Below, piece after piece: positions 53,701 through 64,000 of a stretch of 64,000 bases of DNA. The stretch comes from Heloderma charlesbogerti. Its lineage: Eukaryota; Chordata; Lepidosauria; Squamata; Helodermatidae. Within the stretch, counting starts at the first letter, position 1. Each line of letters begins with the position of its first letter. The notes beneath the pieces were generated by a model, which saw nothing but the letters and a program-made list of their open reading frames with translations, had not been told where the DNA came from and made no database searches. The translations under genes were made by a program, and so were the position numbers. The stretch is from the NCBI GenBank assembly GCA_026122225.1, contig JANEZZ010002240.1, forward strand, positions 1,178,001 through 1,242,000, read 5' to 3'.

Positions 53701-55240
53701 CTCTACATGAAAAATCCTAATCTATATCAGAAATCTAGCTCACCTGGGGAAAAAGCTGGCATGCCTCAGTGATTCCCAAGACCCAGAGTGAAGGGGGGAA
53801 AATGTTGCTGCAGTCAGATAAATTCATCCTAGCCATATCCAGCTAGTGGTAAACTGGGAGGTATGCTGGTGAATTTCATGCCCCCCATCCTCAAAATTCA
53901 CTGCAGCCCCACAAAAAAATTACTGAGCCGCTCCCTGCATGCACACTGTCACCACCCACAAATGGGGTCCCTCAGTGAAGAGCACATTTCCTCTCGGCCC
54001 GGGCCCTCACTTGTGCAGGTCCAGCTACAGTTCAAATTTCAGGAGGAAGCTGGGCCATGTTGAACCTGGACACTGCACAGTCTGAGCTGGAGTTGCGAAG
54101 TGAGGCTATAACAGTAGCCAGTGAGAACAGAAATAACTTGCACTCCACTTTGCCCTAAAATGTATGCCAATTGAGATTTTATCCATATAATTATACCCTT
54201 TCACTAGGGCTCTTTCTAGTTAACTATGTGTCATGATTACAAAGCACGCAGAGGTACTAATTTAAAGCCTGGAAATGAATCCAGAATCCCCAGGAATAAA
54301 GTGACATTGTGGGTTTTTAAAAAGCCATTTGAGATTAAAAAAAAGTGTTCTAACTTAATAGGCTCCCGTGCAATCTCTTCAATTATCTAATCATCACTTA
54401 CCTGTACAATGAAACTGAAGCTGAATTAGAGACAAATGGTATGTTAGTCCATCAATGGCACAAGCTCATCAGGTCACAGACAGGAGAACAACATGCATAC
54501 AGATTTAAGTTTCCCATGCAGCCAGAGAAATGGCAATCGGTGTAACTTCTTTTCCATTTCCTTACCTCTTGTCAGCTGCCCCCTCTCCTGCACCTGCTGT
54601 AATGAACACGATTCCAGTTGTGCCATACTGCAGGTGGGAAAGGGGGTGGAAGGCTGGACTAGAGCAGCCTTTTCTCTAGGGCTGAATAACAGGAAACGCT
54701 GGAGCCTAATTCAGGTGTTCCTCTTTGGGGAGTAATGAACACACAAGGGGGAGGAATGAGGATGAGCATGCTATAGCTCTACTCCATGGTCACTGTCTCC
54801 ATCACTTAAAATTCATGGATGTCCCATTCTGTGGTTACATGAGGTTCACAGGGGAAACTAATGTCATCTGATCTGGGATTTGGGCAAGAAGATCCAGTCT
54901 GCAACAAACAGTCGGGTCAAGGCAGGTGTGGCGATCCCACATGCCCAGTGTGTGATTGGTAAAGGTTTGCATGTATGTATGGTGGCTGGTATGTGTCTGG
55001 AATGATTGACAGGTGAGTGTGAGGTGGGGGGTTGGCAGAATGTGGGCAAGTGGAAGAAGGGGGAGTGGCTGAGTGAGAATGGAATGTGGTGTGATTGGAT
55101 GAGAGCTTGAGCAGAAAAAAGATGGGGTGATTGCTACTAGGGAGTCAGATAGTCAGATAAGTCGGGGAGTAAGGTAGATTAGGTATAGTTAGAGAAGTCT
55201 GAGATGAGATTGGGAGATTGGGAGTGTAGGACAGAGAGTG
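53701..55240. other. No recognisable feature
   Basis: No repeats beyond short simple runs, and no credible coding frame. Confidence 0.45.
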
Positions 55241-55249
55241 TGTCAGAGG

Positions 55250-56118
55250 TAGGGATGTACAAAAGGTACTTACCTTTCGGGGATTATCCTGATGGTGCGG
55301 GGGGAGGTGTTCCATCCCTCCCCCCGGAATCCTCGCCGGGCGGGGAGACGCTCTGTTCCTCCCCCCCTGGAACCCTGGCCAGCTGGCTGTGCTCCGCAGC
55401 AATTCTGTGGAGCCGCTGGCCGGCTTCGCCAGCAGCCGGACATCCGGCCACTGGCTAGCAGGGATGTAAATGGCAACGGCCATAGCAGTCAGCCATGATA
55501 GGCTAAGTAAATCTTTACATAGCCTATCACGGCTGATTAAAAAAACACACACGCGTGTACACAAATGGTGGCAGCAATGGCCGCCACCATTTGTGTCCCT
55601 TATTTTGGCATGTCTTAGTCTACGTAAACATTAACGTAGACTAAGACGGCGAAAATAAGGGGAACGCAAATAGCGTAGACACTACGCTATTTGCGTTCCC
55701 CTTATTTTCGCCGTCTTAGTCTACGTAAATGTTTACGTAGACTAAGACGTGCCAAAATAAGGGACGCAAATGGCGGTGGACATCCAGCCGCTGGCTAGCA
55801 GGGACGCAAACATTTACGTAGCCTATCACGGTGTTTTTTAAAAATCTAGCCATGATAGGCTACGTAAATCTTTACGTAGCCTATCACATTTTTTTGTTTT
55901 TTGTTTTTTTTTTAACTGCAAATGGCAGTGGCGGCAGCTGGTCGGAAGACCAGCCGCCGCCGCCGCCGAACCGCCGCTGCCGCCAGGAAGATCCGCCCAC
56001 GGTAAGTCCCGTCCCATGGGGGCAGGGGGGCAGACCATTCCGCCACCGATTTCAGGGGGCTGAATGCGCTGGCATTCGGCCTCCCCAAGATCCGTGGCGG
56101 AATTCTCTGACATCCCTA
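55250..56118. mobile_element. hAT-like A-type element (869 bp)
   Basis: End 1 starts TAGGGATGTACAAAAGG; end 2 finishes GAATTCTCTGACATCCCTA. The right flank is GTAAATAT (56119-56126), the hairpin-centre target used elsewhere. The left flank is GTCAGAGG, so the TSD pair is broken. Mirror array P1-P3-P2-P4-P2-P3-like-P1 occupies about 55493-55890. Outward donors are ACTTACCTT (about 55268, minus) and GGTAAGTCC (about 55999, plus). Confidence 0.82.
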
Positions 56119-56721
56119 GTAAATATTAACGTAAGCTATTACGGTGAAAAAAAAGGGGAATGCAAATAGCGTAGTGGGAGCTATTTACATTCCTTTTTTT
56201 CGCCATAATAGGTTACATAAATATTTACATAGGCTAAAATGGTGGGAAAAGAAGGAATGCAAATGGCGCCCACTATGCTATTTGTGTTCCCTTTTTTTCG
56301 CCGTAATAGCCTATGTAAATATTTACGTAGGATAAAATGGTGAAAAATAGGGAATGCAAATGGTGGCCACCGTAGCCACCATTGGCGTATGCTGGTTTGG
56401 GGTTTTTTTGCTTGCCTTGATAGGCTACGTAAATACGTACGTAGCCTATCATGGCAGCTTGGCTGGACGCAAATGGTGGCTGCTACGGCAGCCGTCAATT
56501 GTGTCCGCAGCAGCCCGTCCGCGGCCGGAACTCCGGTTGCGAACAGCCCTGGCCAGCTGTTCCGCGGAGCTGCCGTGGAGCGGAGCCGGCTGGGCAGGAT
56601 TCCGGGGGGGATAAGACCGGATCGTCTCGCCCCCCAGTCGAGGATTCCGGGGGGAGGGAGAGAGCGCCCCCCCACCGCAAATCACATCCGCAAAAAGATA
56701 AGTGACTTTCGTACATCCCTA
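56119..56721. mobile_element. Half of an A-type hAT element, broken at a palindrome axis
   Basis: It begins at GTAAATAT, runs through P4, P2-like, P3 and P1 hairpins and ends with end 1 (AGTGACTTTCGTACATCCCTA). In composition it is the reverse of 25362-25806, which ends at the same GTAAATAT. Its other half is missing. Confidence 0.78.
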
Positions 56722-56772
56722 CTCCCTTCACCACTTTCTCTGCTCAGACTCTTGTTTGGTAAAAGCTTTTAA

Positions 56773-56876
56773 GGGTATAATCCTATGTATGTTTAGACAG
56801 AAAAGCTGTGCTGGCTGAGGAGTGCTGGGAGCTGTAGGACTTTTTTTTCTCCCTGAACATGCATAGAATTACAGTC
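56773..56876. mobile_element. Hairpin MITE (TAA-flanked type)
   Basis: GGGTATAATCCTATGTATG is inverted as CATGCATAGAATTACAGTC. It is preceded by TAA and followed by TAG. A second partial terminus GGGGTGCAATCCTAT begins at about 56879. Confidence 0.6.
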
Positions 56877-56879
56877 TAG

Positions 56880-57970
56880 GGGTGCAATCCTATCCTATAG
56901 ATGATCACTTCTGACCTTTTCTGAAGTTGGTGGCAACCGCCTATCCAATGCAGGGCAGCTGAAGCACGGAGGAGAGGATTCCTTTTGTGCTCTGCCTGCC
57001 CTGAAATTTACTTCAGATGTCCAATTTTGGGCGTTTAAGTGTGGCTTTGGGGAGGGGGCAGGAATGGGGCTGGAGACTGCATAGGAAGCTATATAAAACA
57101 GCTTCTATGGTCTCCTCCCCTCCCCGCCCCCAGGAACGCCCAGTTTTCACCCTTTCTGTGCTCTGTGTTATGTGCACGTACAGGCATGGAGGGTTAGCAT
57201 CCATGGTTCTGTCCATGCCAGCTATGAGAGAGAGGGCGAGGAGAGCACAGTTTCCCAGCTCTGAGCTCATAGCACTGTGTAGAGGACATAGGATTGCTCT
57301 CTAATGCCCAAAAATATAAGAGAGATGTGCAACTCGGGTTAGATTTACTATTAAAGCATCTCTGAATTTCACATTTGAAAAATAATATGTGATCTGGAGG
57401 GACTTGGGGGGGGAACTAATTGCCTATGCAGAGATGTGTTAAAGGCACATGATCTTTATATTGGGGAGCGGGGAGAGATACATTTCAAAAGTAGAATTGG
57501 AAAAAAAATTCAATTTTGCTGAATACTTAAGTTTTGGAAAATCATTAAATCAAAGAATATTAGAATACTTGTTGCCCATGTTCAGAATTATTGTATTTTG
57601 CTAGAGCTTTATGCTAATAATATGCATTTTGTCTGCTTTTAACTTGTACCACTAATTTCCTTTTTTGTAATATCCTATGGCTAGAACAAATGAAATAATA
57701 AGGTTGTGAACAGATTAAAGAATTGTTAGCTGATCAAGCACCTGCCTTTGAACTGATTAATGAATTAAATTTAAATAATTTTGCATATTACCAAAGCCAT
57801 AATATAGGCTCCCCTTTGAAATATTGCAGGAAGACAACTTAAAATTTAGTAAACACAAGCTACTGTTTGTCGGTAGAAGGAATGTTCAGCTTTAACATTT
57901 TATGCTTTCATTCTCTATTGGAGTAATACCCAAGAGCCAAAACAGCTTCAAAAAACTATCAAGCATTCTC
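56880..57970. other. No recognisable feature
   Basis: AT-rich, especially 57310-57900. No coding or repeat signature. Confidence 0.45.
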
Positions 57971-57973
57971 TAA

Positions 57974-58107
57974 GGGTGCAATCCTATACATGTTTAGATA
58001 GAAAAAAGTCCCACAACTCTCAGCAGTCCCCAGCCACCATGGCTGGCTGGGGCATGCTGGGAGTTGCAGGACTTCTTTCCTGTCTAAACATGCATAGGAT
58101 TGTGCCT
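57974..58107. mobile_element. Hairpin MITE, 134 bp, TAA duplication
   Basis: TAA at 57971-57973 and 58108-58110 flanks GGGTGCAATCCTATACATG, inverted as CATGCATAGGATTGTGCCT. Arms pair over about 60 bp around the CCACCATGG centre. Confidence 0.8.
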
Positions 58108-58300
58108 TAACTCATAGCCCTGTCAACTGAAATTATCGGCCCTAGATTAATCCACTAAAGCTTTTGCTTATTATTTACCAATTAAACCAATGGACAGTCT
58201 AATCATATGCCTACTTTCCTGGACACAGTGTGATTTACTTTTGAGTAGACATGCATAAGATTTACTTTTGAGTAGACATACATAAGATAGCACTCTAAGG

Positions 58301-58386
58301 TGGCAATCCTACACCCACTTTCATAGGAGTGAGTCCCATTCGACTCAGTGGGGCTCACTGTTGAATAAATGTGTATAGAGTTGTAT
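58301..58386. mobile_element. Hairpin MITE, 86 bp, TAA duplication
   Basis: TAA at 58298-58300 and 58387-58389 surrounds GGTGGCAATCCTACACCC...TGTGTATAGAGTTGTAT, with GAGTGAGTCCCATTCGACTC near the middle. It is related to 14764-14848. Confidence 0.65.
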
Positions 58387-58389
58387 TAA

Positions 58390-59170
58390 GCTTGCAATCC
58401 TAAACAAAAAAAAGCATCATAATTCATGCAAAACTGTTTCAGCTTTATTATTCACCTGGAAAAAGCCATTAAAAAAGCCCAATAATGAACATGGCGATTC
58501 AGAGGTTTCTGTTCCTTACCACACAATATTTTGTTTGAAACAACCATTTCCCCACTGTGCCGGCAAGTGACACCGTTCAGTACATCTTAAATATTTCTCC
58601 TACTGCCATACAGAATGTCACATGCCATAACACAAACCCACACGCAGCTGGCTGACATGCATGTTATAGCTTGGAAAATTACATCATTCATAATTAAGGA
58701 TGGACCAAATGCTTCAGATTAAAAATAACAATAAACATGCACACAGAAAAACACACACTATTTGTCCAAAAATTCAAACCAACCCAGCTGCAGGATGCTG
58801 GCTACAGTGCATCAGACCCATTCTTCATGCTGAGCAAGGGGGCCCTCAAAGCAATGAGAAACCATTTTAATCTTATCTTCTCCTGCCTTATGGAGAGAGC
58901 TGACAGCTGCTCAGATCTGACAGCTTCAATGAGGTTCCCTGGTGCTGGATTTACTACAGATCCTTGGGCCAACGCTGGCAATGGAAGAAGCACACAAATG
59001 ACCTTGGCCGGGAGTTTTAGTGGACAGAGTTGGCAGAAATCAGAAGCACAAGGCCAGCCCTAATGTTAGGCAGAGTGGGGCAGGTTGCATCACGAACCCA
59101 AACATCGGGTGCCAATAAAAGGCACTCAATTGCCCCTGATTTAATTAAATATTATATACTACAGGGAAAA
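58390..59170. other. No recognisable feature
   Basis: No repeat or gene was recognised. Confidence 0.45.
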
Positions 59171-59173
59171 GAT

Positions 59174-59520
59174 CATTTATTTGTTTATTAAATATATTAA
59201 TCGCCCATCTGGCTGGTCACCCAGCCACTCTGGGTGATGTACAATAATAGAAACAGTTTAAAACAATAAAATTCTACATTAAAAACGTCATATTTCTACC
59301 AACACCCTAACCCACCCCAAATGCCTGCCTGAACAACCATGTTTTTAATGCATGGCGGAAGCTCATTAAAGAGGGGGCATGGGTGGCAGAGTCCCCTAGG
59401 GAGGGAGTTTCACAGAGTGGGGGCCACCACAGGGAAGGCCCTCTCCCTTGTCCTCACCAGCCTAGCTGTCCTGGCTAATGGGACAGAGAGAAGGCCATCC
59501 GAGGCTGATCTTGTTGAGCA
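59174..59520 (-). mobile_element. L2-like LINE 3' end
   Basis: The tail AATCGCCCATCTGGCTGGTC lies at the left, followed by the reverse complement of the RT end (ALKTWLFRQAFG region near 59325, then LWNSLP and RAFSVVAP near 59400-59440). It is truncated near 59520. Confidence 0.85.
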
Positions 59521-59613
59521 TTTGAATTTTCCACCTCAAGTGTTAAAATATCTTGAGCTTACCCTACAGGAGGATTAGGAGTTAGGGATATGGCAGGTTT
59601 GCTCAGTTATTAA

Positions 59614-59724
59614 GGGCGCAATCCTCTGCATGTTTAGACAGCAATAAGTCCTACAACTCCCAGCATTCCCCAGCCAGCAGCCAGTTGTAGGACTTATTGC
59701 TGTCTAAACGTGCATAGGATTTCC
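59614..59724. mobile_element. Hairpin MITE, 111 bp, TAA duplication
   Basis: TAA at 59611-59613 and 59725-59727. GGGCGCAATCCTCTGCATG and inverted CGTGCATAGGATTTCC are the ends. AAGTCCTACAACTCCCAGC pairs with the opposite arm. Confidence 0.78.
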
Positions 59725-59830
59725 TAAGATTCCATTCTCATTCTAGAAGATGGATCTGACATTCTTCTCTCATGCTACCCTGACAACTAGGGATGGGCAA
59801 ATCTGATAATTCTGTTTTCTCATATTCAGT

Positions 59831-60766
59831 TAGGGATGTACGAAAGTCACTTACCTGTTCACGGATTATGCTGATGCTGGGGGGGAGGCGCTCTGTCCCT
59901 CCCCCCGAAATTCTGATCGGGGGGGAGGCGCTCCGTCCCTCCCCCCCCCCGAATCCTGGACAGCTGGCTCCACTCCTCAGGGATTCTGCGGAGCCGCCGG
60001 CCAGCTCCGCCAGCGGCCGGACATCCGGCCGCTGGCTAGCAGGGTCGCAAATGGCGGCAGCTGTAGCCGCCGCCATTTGCGTCCCTGTATTCAGCCATGA
60101 TAAGGCTATGTAAATGTTTACGTAGCCTATCACAGCTGATTAAAAAAACAACGACGCGCGTACGCAAATGGCGGTGCCCATGGGCGCCGCCATTTGCGTT
60201 CCTTATTTTGGCACATCTTAGTCTATGTAAACATTAAGTAGACTACGGTGAAAATAAGGGGAACACAAATAGCGTAGACGCTACGCTATTTGCATTCCCC
60301 TTATTTTCTCCGTAGTCTATGTAAATATTTATGTAGACTAAGACGTACCAAAATAAGGAACGCAAATGGCGGTGCCCATGGGCGCCGCCATTTGCATTCG
60401 CGCTTTTTTTTTTTTAATCAGCCGTGATAGGCTACGTAAACATTTACGTAGCCTATCACGGAGTTTTTTAAAATTTAGCTGTGATAGGCTACGTAAATCT
60501 TTACATAGCCTATCACGTGTTTTTTGTTTTTGTTTTTTTTTAACTTGGAAATGGCGGTGGCGGCAGCCGGTCAGAAGACCAGCTACCGCCGCTGCCGAAC
60601 CGCCGCTGGAGCCGCCGCCGGAGCCGCCACCGCCGCCAGGAAGATCCGCCCCAGGTAAGTCCCATCCCGGGGGGGCGGGGGGCCATTCTGCCACTGATTT
60701 CAGGGGGCCAAATGCGCTGGCATTTGGCCTCCCCGAGATCCATGGCGGAACTTTCGTACATCCCTA
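59831..60766. mobile_element. hAT-like A-type element with converted right terminus (936 bp)
   Basis: The perfect TSD TATTCAGT is at 59823-59830 and 60767-60774. Left end 1 is TAGGGATGTACGAAAGTCAC. The right end has end-2 subterminal sequence (GCCAAATGCGCTGG...GATCCATGGCGGAA) but terminates in ACTTTCGTACATCCCTA, the end-1 terminus. Outward donors are ACTTACCTG at 59849-59857 (minus) and CCAGGTAAGT at 60651-60660 (plus). Confidence 0.88.
60096..60517. repeat. Mirror-ordered hairpin array
   Basis: P1-P3-P2-P4-P2-P3-P1 with an extra P1. The axis is in P4 (AATAGCGTAGACGCTACGCT, near 60280). The P3 units are TGCCCATGGGCG-centred and match each other across the axis at 60160-60200 and 60360-60400. 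Confidence 0.85.
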
Positions 60767-60774
60767 TATTCAGT

Positions 60775-62360
60775 TCATTTTGTACCATGGCTTCATCAGT
60801 TTGTGATTTATTAAAAAACCTCCATGAACATTCATACACATTTTTTGTGTTCATTTCACCTAACACCACACAAAATAGCCTTGATACAACCATACATACA
60901 CTCACATCAAGCCTGCTATTTTGGGCCAAGTGGTGTTCTAGCAATACAAACATGCACACTGGTGATGTGGAGGTGGGGAAAGATATGAAGGAACTGAGAG
61001 CTGTGACAAATTCCATTGGTGTAGAAGTCTATACAAAATTTGGATTTTTTTTTTTTTTAATGGAGCAATGGAGATTTCCTAATCCAACAATTCCACTTCA
61101 GGAACAAGATGGCCAACATGGAACTCCAAAAGCAGGGGTGATATAAGAATGATGACAACTTCAGAAGCATCCCTAGCCATATTTTGTCTTCTTCGGTGCC
61201 TTCTACTGGCTCTCATGATGGATCAACCAATTTCATTTGAAACTCTGGGAATCAGGCAAGTCATAGCTACCCAGTGACACTCACGTATGTCAGTCAGCTT
61301 GAGGGGCAGATTTACCTGAACAGCTGGGGGAATTTTCTTCACCTGAAGAGAAACATCAAGAACAGAATCTATATGATATAGATGGGGATCCTGTATGATG
61401 GAGATGGAGAAGAACAGAGGGGGATTGGAGGTACTACACTGAAATCAAGTACTTAATAGACTTGCTTCTCTTCACATCTACAGTGTTTGACTGTGAAATG
61501 AAGAGAAGCAAGGACAAGTGTCTGATATCAGTGTGGTGCTTTTTTCCAACTTCAATCCCTCTCTGTCATCATCATCATCCTTTTTCTTCTTTTTTTTAAG
61601 TCAGTCTTGCCATTTCCTTGAGGAGAGATCTGAAAGGGACAGGGGGGAGAGGGAGAGCATGAGCATGAGCAAGCGAATGAGCAGTTTTATATATGAATCC
61701 AATTGTTGTTGAGCTTTATCATCATGGACCCAGCAAAACCTGGCCTTTTTTTCTTATCTTCTGCCAAGTGTTAGCAACATTCTCTAGCTGGGCTTTTATA
61801 TGCTCCCTTTCCATGGTTAATATACCTCAGAGAGGAGCATCAAAGGGATGTTAAAAGATAACCAGTACTCAAGCCCAGCAAACACACAGAGGTGATGTTC
61901 TGAACAGTGGAAGGAGATGAAACACACACACACACACACGAGTTCACAGGAGAGAACAAAGACAAACCACTACCATCAGCAACAGCTTTAATCTTGAAAG
62001 GGCATTTCCCCCACAATACCATCAAGCTCATTGTCTACAGGCCACAGGTGCAGAGCATAAAATACACATGCACAGAGATGAAAGGGCAGTAGGGAGTGAT
62101 GGCAAATGGAATCCATGTCAGAGTCTGCATGATCTTCATCTCAACACTCATCTGTGCACCTGACACCTGTTCAGCAGAGATGACCTTCCCTCCATATCTC
62201 CAGATGCAGGCGTATTTCTTTTATTTATTGTAAAGGCTGTTTTTGAAGGTACTTAAAGGTGCCCAGCATACCAAAGGTTAAAGATGGGGCTTAAAAGGTA
62301 AAGAAAAAAGGGCACAAGAATGCACGCCCCTTGAACTTCAAGATGGTAAGATTCTTTGTC
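60775..62360. other. No recognisable feature apart from a short (CA)n at 61922-61940
   Basis: Nothing with coding or repeat signatures. Confidence 0.45.
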
Positions 62361-62362
62361 AC

Positions 62363-62694
62363 TAGAGACGGGCAAGTCCTCCAAACTCACCTTGGATTAA
62401 CTCAGAAATATGATCTAAAATCTTTCCATTCCCCCTTCAAGTCAGAATTGTTTCTGATCTATGGATGGGGGGAGAAATCCATGTGGTTCACGTTTTAATA
62501 CAAATTTACCTAATATTGCACTTTCAAACCAATCCGCCCATCAAAACGGTGTCAACTAGGAGAAATTTGTACAAAAATGCATACAAAAATCATGCATGTT
62601 TTAAGTTCTAAAACTTTGGGATAAATTGATCATGCAATTGGGAAAAAAATGGGAAACTAAGAGAAACCAAAACTGACAGCTTTGTCCATCCCTA
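62363..62694. mobile_element. Diverged hAT-like element
   Basis: TAGAGACGGGCAAGTCC to TTTGTCCATCCCTA. The flanks do not match. It may be related to 41751-42124. Confidence 0.45.
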
Positions 62695-63153
62695 TTCTGA
62701 ACCAATCCAATGGCTCACAGCTCAGCTTCTTAATTCTTCCCCTACTCAATGTAATATAGCAGCATAGCCTTGTTACTTTGAATAGGTGAATAAAGAAGAA
62801 GCTGCAATTGTAAACAAAAAAATGAGGGTGTGGGGAAATCCATTCCCTGTGGTGGTCCCATAGTGGTGGGATCTGGTTTTTACCCCTACAGCCTCTTATT
62901 TCTCCCCCTACTGGTCACAATGGAGCCATGCCACTCCATTACATTCAAAGGGGAAAACAAGGAGGCCAGGAGAAACAGCAATTCTTCTCCAGCTTTGATT
63001 TTAATCTGAGCCAAAGATTTATTCAGGGATTCTAAGGCTTGCCTGTCTTTTGGGGGAGGTTTTAACAAATCTATAAGTTCTTTTCCCAGCCTGGGTCAGG
63101 AGAACATCTCTACTTTTCATGTATTTTCATAATACATTCACCAGACAAGTAAC
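62695..63153. other. No recognisable feature
   Basis: No gene or repeat was seen. Confidence 0.4.
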
Positions 63154-63210
63154 TAGGGATGCTGGAGAAATCTGCAATGGAATTAAATGAGTTTGGATTT
63201 CTGTGAATCT
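63154..63210. repeat. Partial duplicate of the E-type hAT left end
   Basis: TAGGGATGCTGGAGAAATC and TTTGGATTTCTGTGAATC are repeated, in diverged form, by the following TAGGGATGACGGAGAAATC from 63211. Confidence 0.6.
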
Positions 63211-64000
63211 AGGGATGACGGAGAAATCTGCAACAGAACCAAATGTGTTCAGATTTTTATGAATCTGACCCACAGATTCTGCAGCAGACCAGATGTCAGG
63301 GTTGTATCTGAGCCCATAGATTCCCAAAGCAGCTCTGATGCTGAGGAGAGACAATTCATGGGGGAGGAACTCTCTCAGACTTCAGAGGCGCAGCTGGAGG
63401 GGGAGCCTCCCTCCTCACAGCCCTGGGAGTGAGAGTGATCCAGGTGTGGAAAGGGAGGGACAACCTGAACTTTTACACATGAGGCGCAGATGCAGGCACA
63501 AGCGAGAGATCACAGGGGCCAAGCTTCGGTGCTCAGCCCGATTGGCTCAATGTCAACAGCTGCACCAAAAAGCATCACGGGAGAGGGGGAGATCTTCCCC
63601 TCCCACCCCTTAAGTTCAGAGAATTGCTGCGTTTTTCCCAAACAGAGATCAACTGACATCCTAACCCTTAGAAACCCCTAGATGGCTGTTCCTTTGTAGT
63701 TTTTCTGAGTCTCAAGCAGTTAGCATCTGAATGCCTCATTAGGATAAATGGAATTAAAGCCTTGGAAAGCAGCCCTTTTGTCTGAGTGTTGATTTTGGCT
63801 ATTGGAGAATTCAGTAGACAATAGGGGCACCCTGACACCAGCGTCTCCCCTGTTGGGTGGATTCTGCGGATGTGCAGACCGGTTTTCTAACTTTCCCAAA
63901 TTTTGTGCAAATTTTGTCTTAGAAAAATACCCAAAATAAAAAAGCAGCCAAAAATGTGCATTCCCCCCATAGGTTAAAGCATGAACATGCACATTTTTGG
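63211..64000. mobile_element. E-type hAT-like element, split by an LTR and cut by the window edge
   Basis: The left part 63211-63293 and right part 63838-64000 are colinear with 23129-23380 (GCAGCAGACC, then GTTGGGTGGATTCTGCGGA, AGCCAAAAATGTGCA). The right end is beyond the window. Confidence 0.7.
63294..63837 (+). mobile_element. Probable solo LTR (544 bp)
   Basis: It begins TGTCAGGGT and ends ACCCTGACA, with short inverted TG...CA termini. The flanks CCAGA (63289-63293) and CCAGC (63838-63842) match at 4 of 5, the TSD size of retroviral or Gypsy-like integrases. An AATTAAA poly-A-like signal lies near 63751. No internal gag-pol is adjacent, so it is a solo LTR from recombination. The plus orientation is inferred from the poly-A-like signal only. 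Confidence 0.65.

Noticed and set aside
63187..63432. 81-codon acidic frame as a gene
   Set aside because: It begins in hAT sequence and runs into a probable solo LTR; it is not a plausible coding unit.

Overview
The window looks like repeat-rich, apparently gene-free DNA from a squamate reptile (lizard or snake). That call rests on an RTE-class BovB retrotransposon in three copies, sauropsid-type CR1 3' ends, L2 tails, tRNA-derived SINEs of the reptile type, a Penelope-like relic and many dinucleotide microsatellites. I recognise no host protein-coding gene, rRNA or functional tRNA. Nearly every long reading frame is either a retrotransposon fragment or an artefact of GC-rich palindromic DNA.

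The dominant occupant is a large set of non-autonomous DNA transposons. They begin TAGGGATG and end CATCCCTA, and many are flanked by 8-bp target-site duplications (TSDs) that I could read directly, for example CTTGCCCC at 2444/3281, CTCTCACA at 7303/9098, GTTTAACT at 26501/28027 and TATTCAGT at 59823/60767. These properties fit the hAT superfamily, but no transposase is present. The palindromic subfamilies (called A and B here) are built as a palindrome of palindromes. A string of 35-60 bp hairpins is arranged in mirror order (P1-P3-P2-P4-P2-P3-P1), so the array can fold either as one long hairpin or as a chain of small ones. GC-rich ends flank the array and carry consensus 5' splice donors pointing outward on opposite strands. 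Other members (C, E and F types) are AT-richer and share only the termini.

Layout. 1-6.9 kb: CR1 fragments, a SINE, and hAT elements C and A. 6.9-12.5 kb: a minus-strand BovB split by two hAT insertions, one of which holds a third nested at a palindrome axis. 13-25 kb: hAT elements, CR1/MIR scraps, microsatellites, and a Penelope-like GIY-YIG relic (24.7-25.36 kb). 25.4-35.5 kb: the densest hAT block, including a second BovB carrying a nested pair. 38.4-41.7 kb: a near full-length plus-strand BovB with a 12-bp TSD and an uninterrupted reverse transcriptase frame. 42-55 kb: SINE tails, a hAT element with a higher-order minisatellite, an L2 3' end and a GATA/GACA tract. 55-61 kb: more A-type hAT elements and TAA-flanked hairpin MITEs. 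62-64 kb: hAT remnants, one split by a probable solo LTR.

Order of events from nesting: BovB copies are interrupted by hAT A/B elements and those by younger hAT copies, so the hAT burst postdates BovB here.
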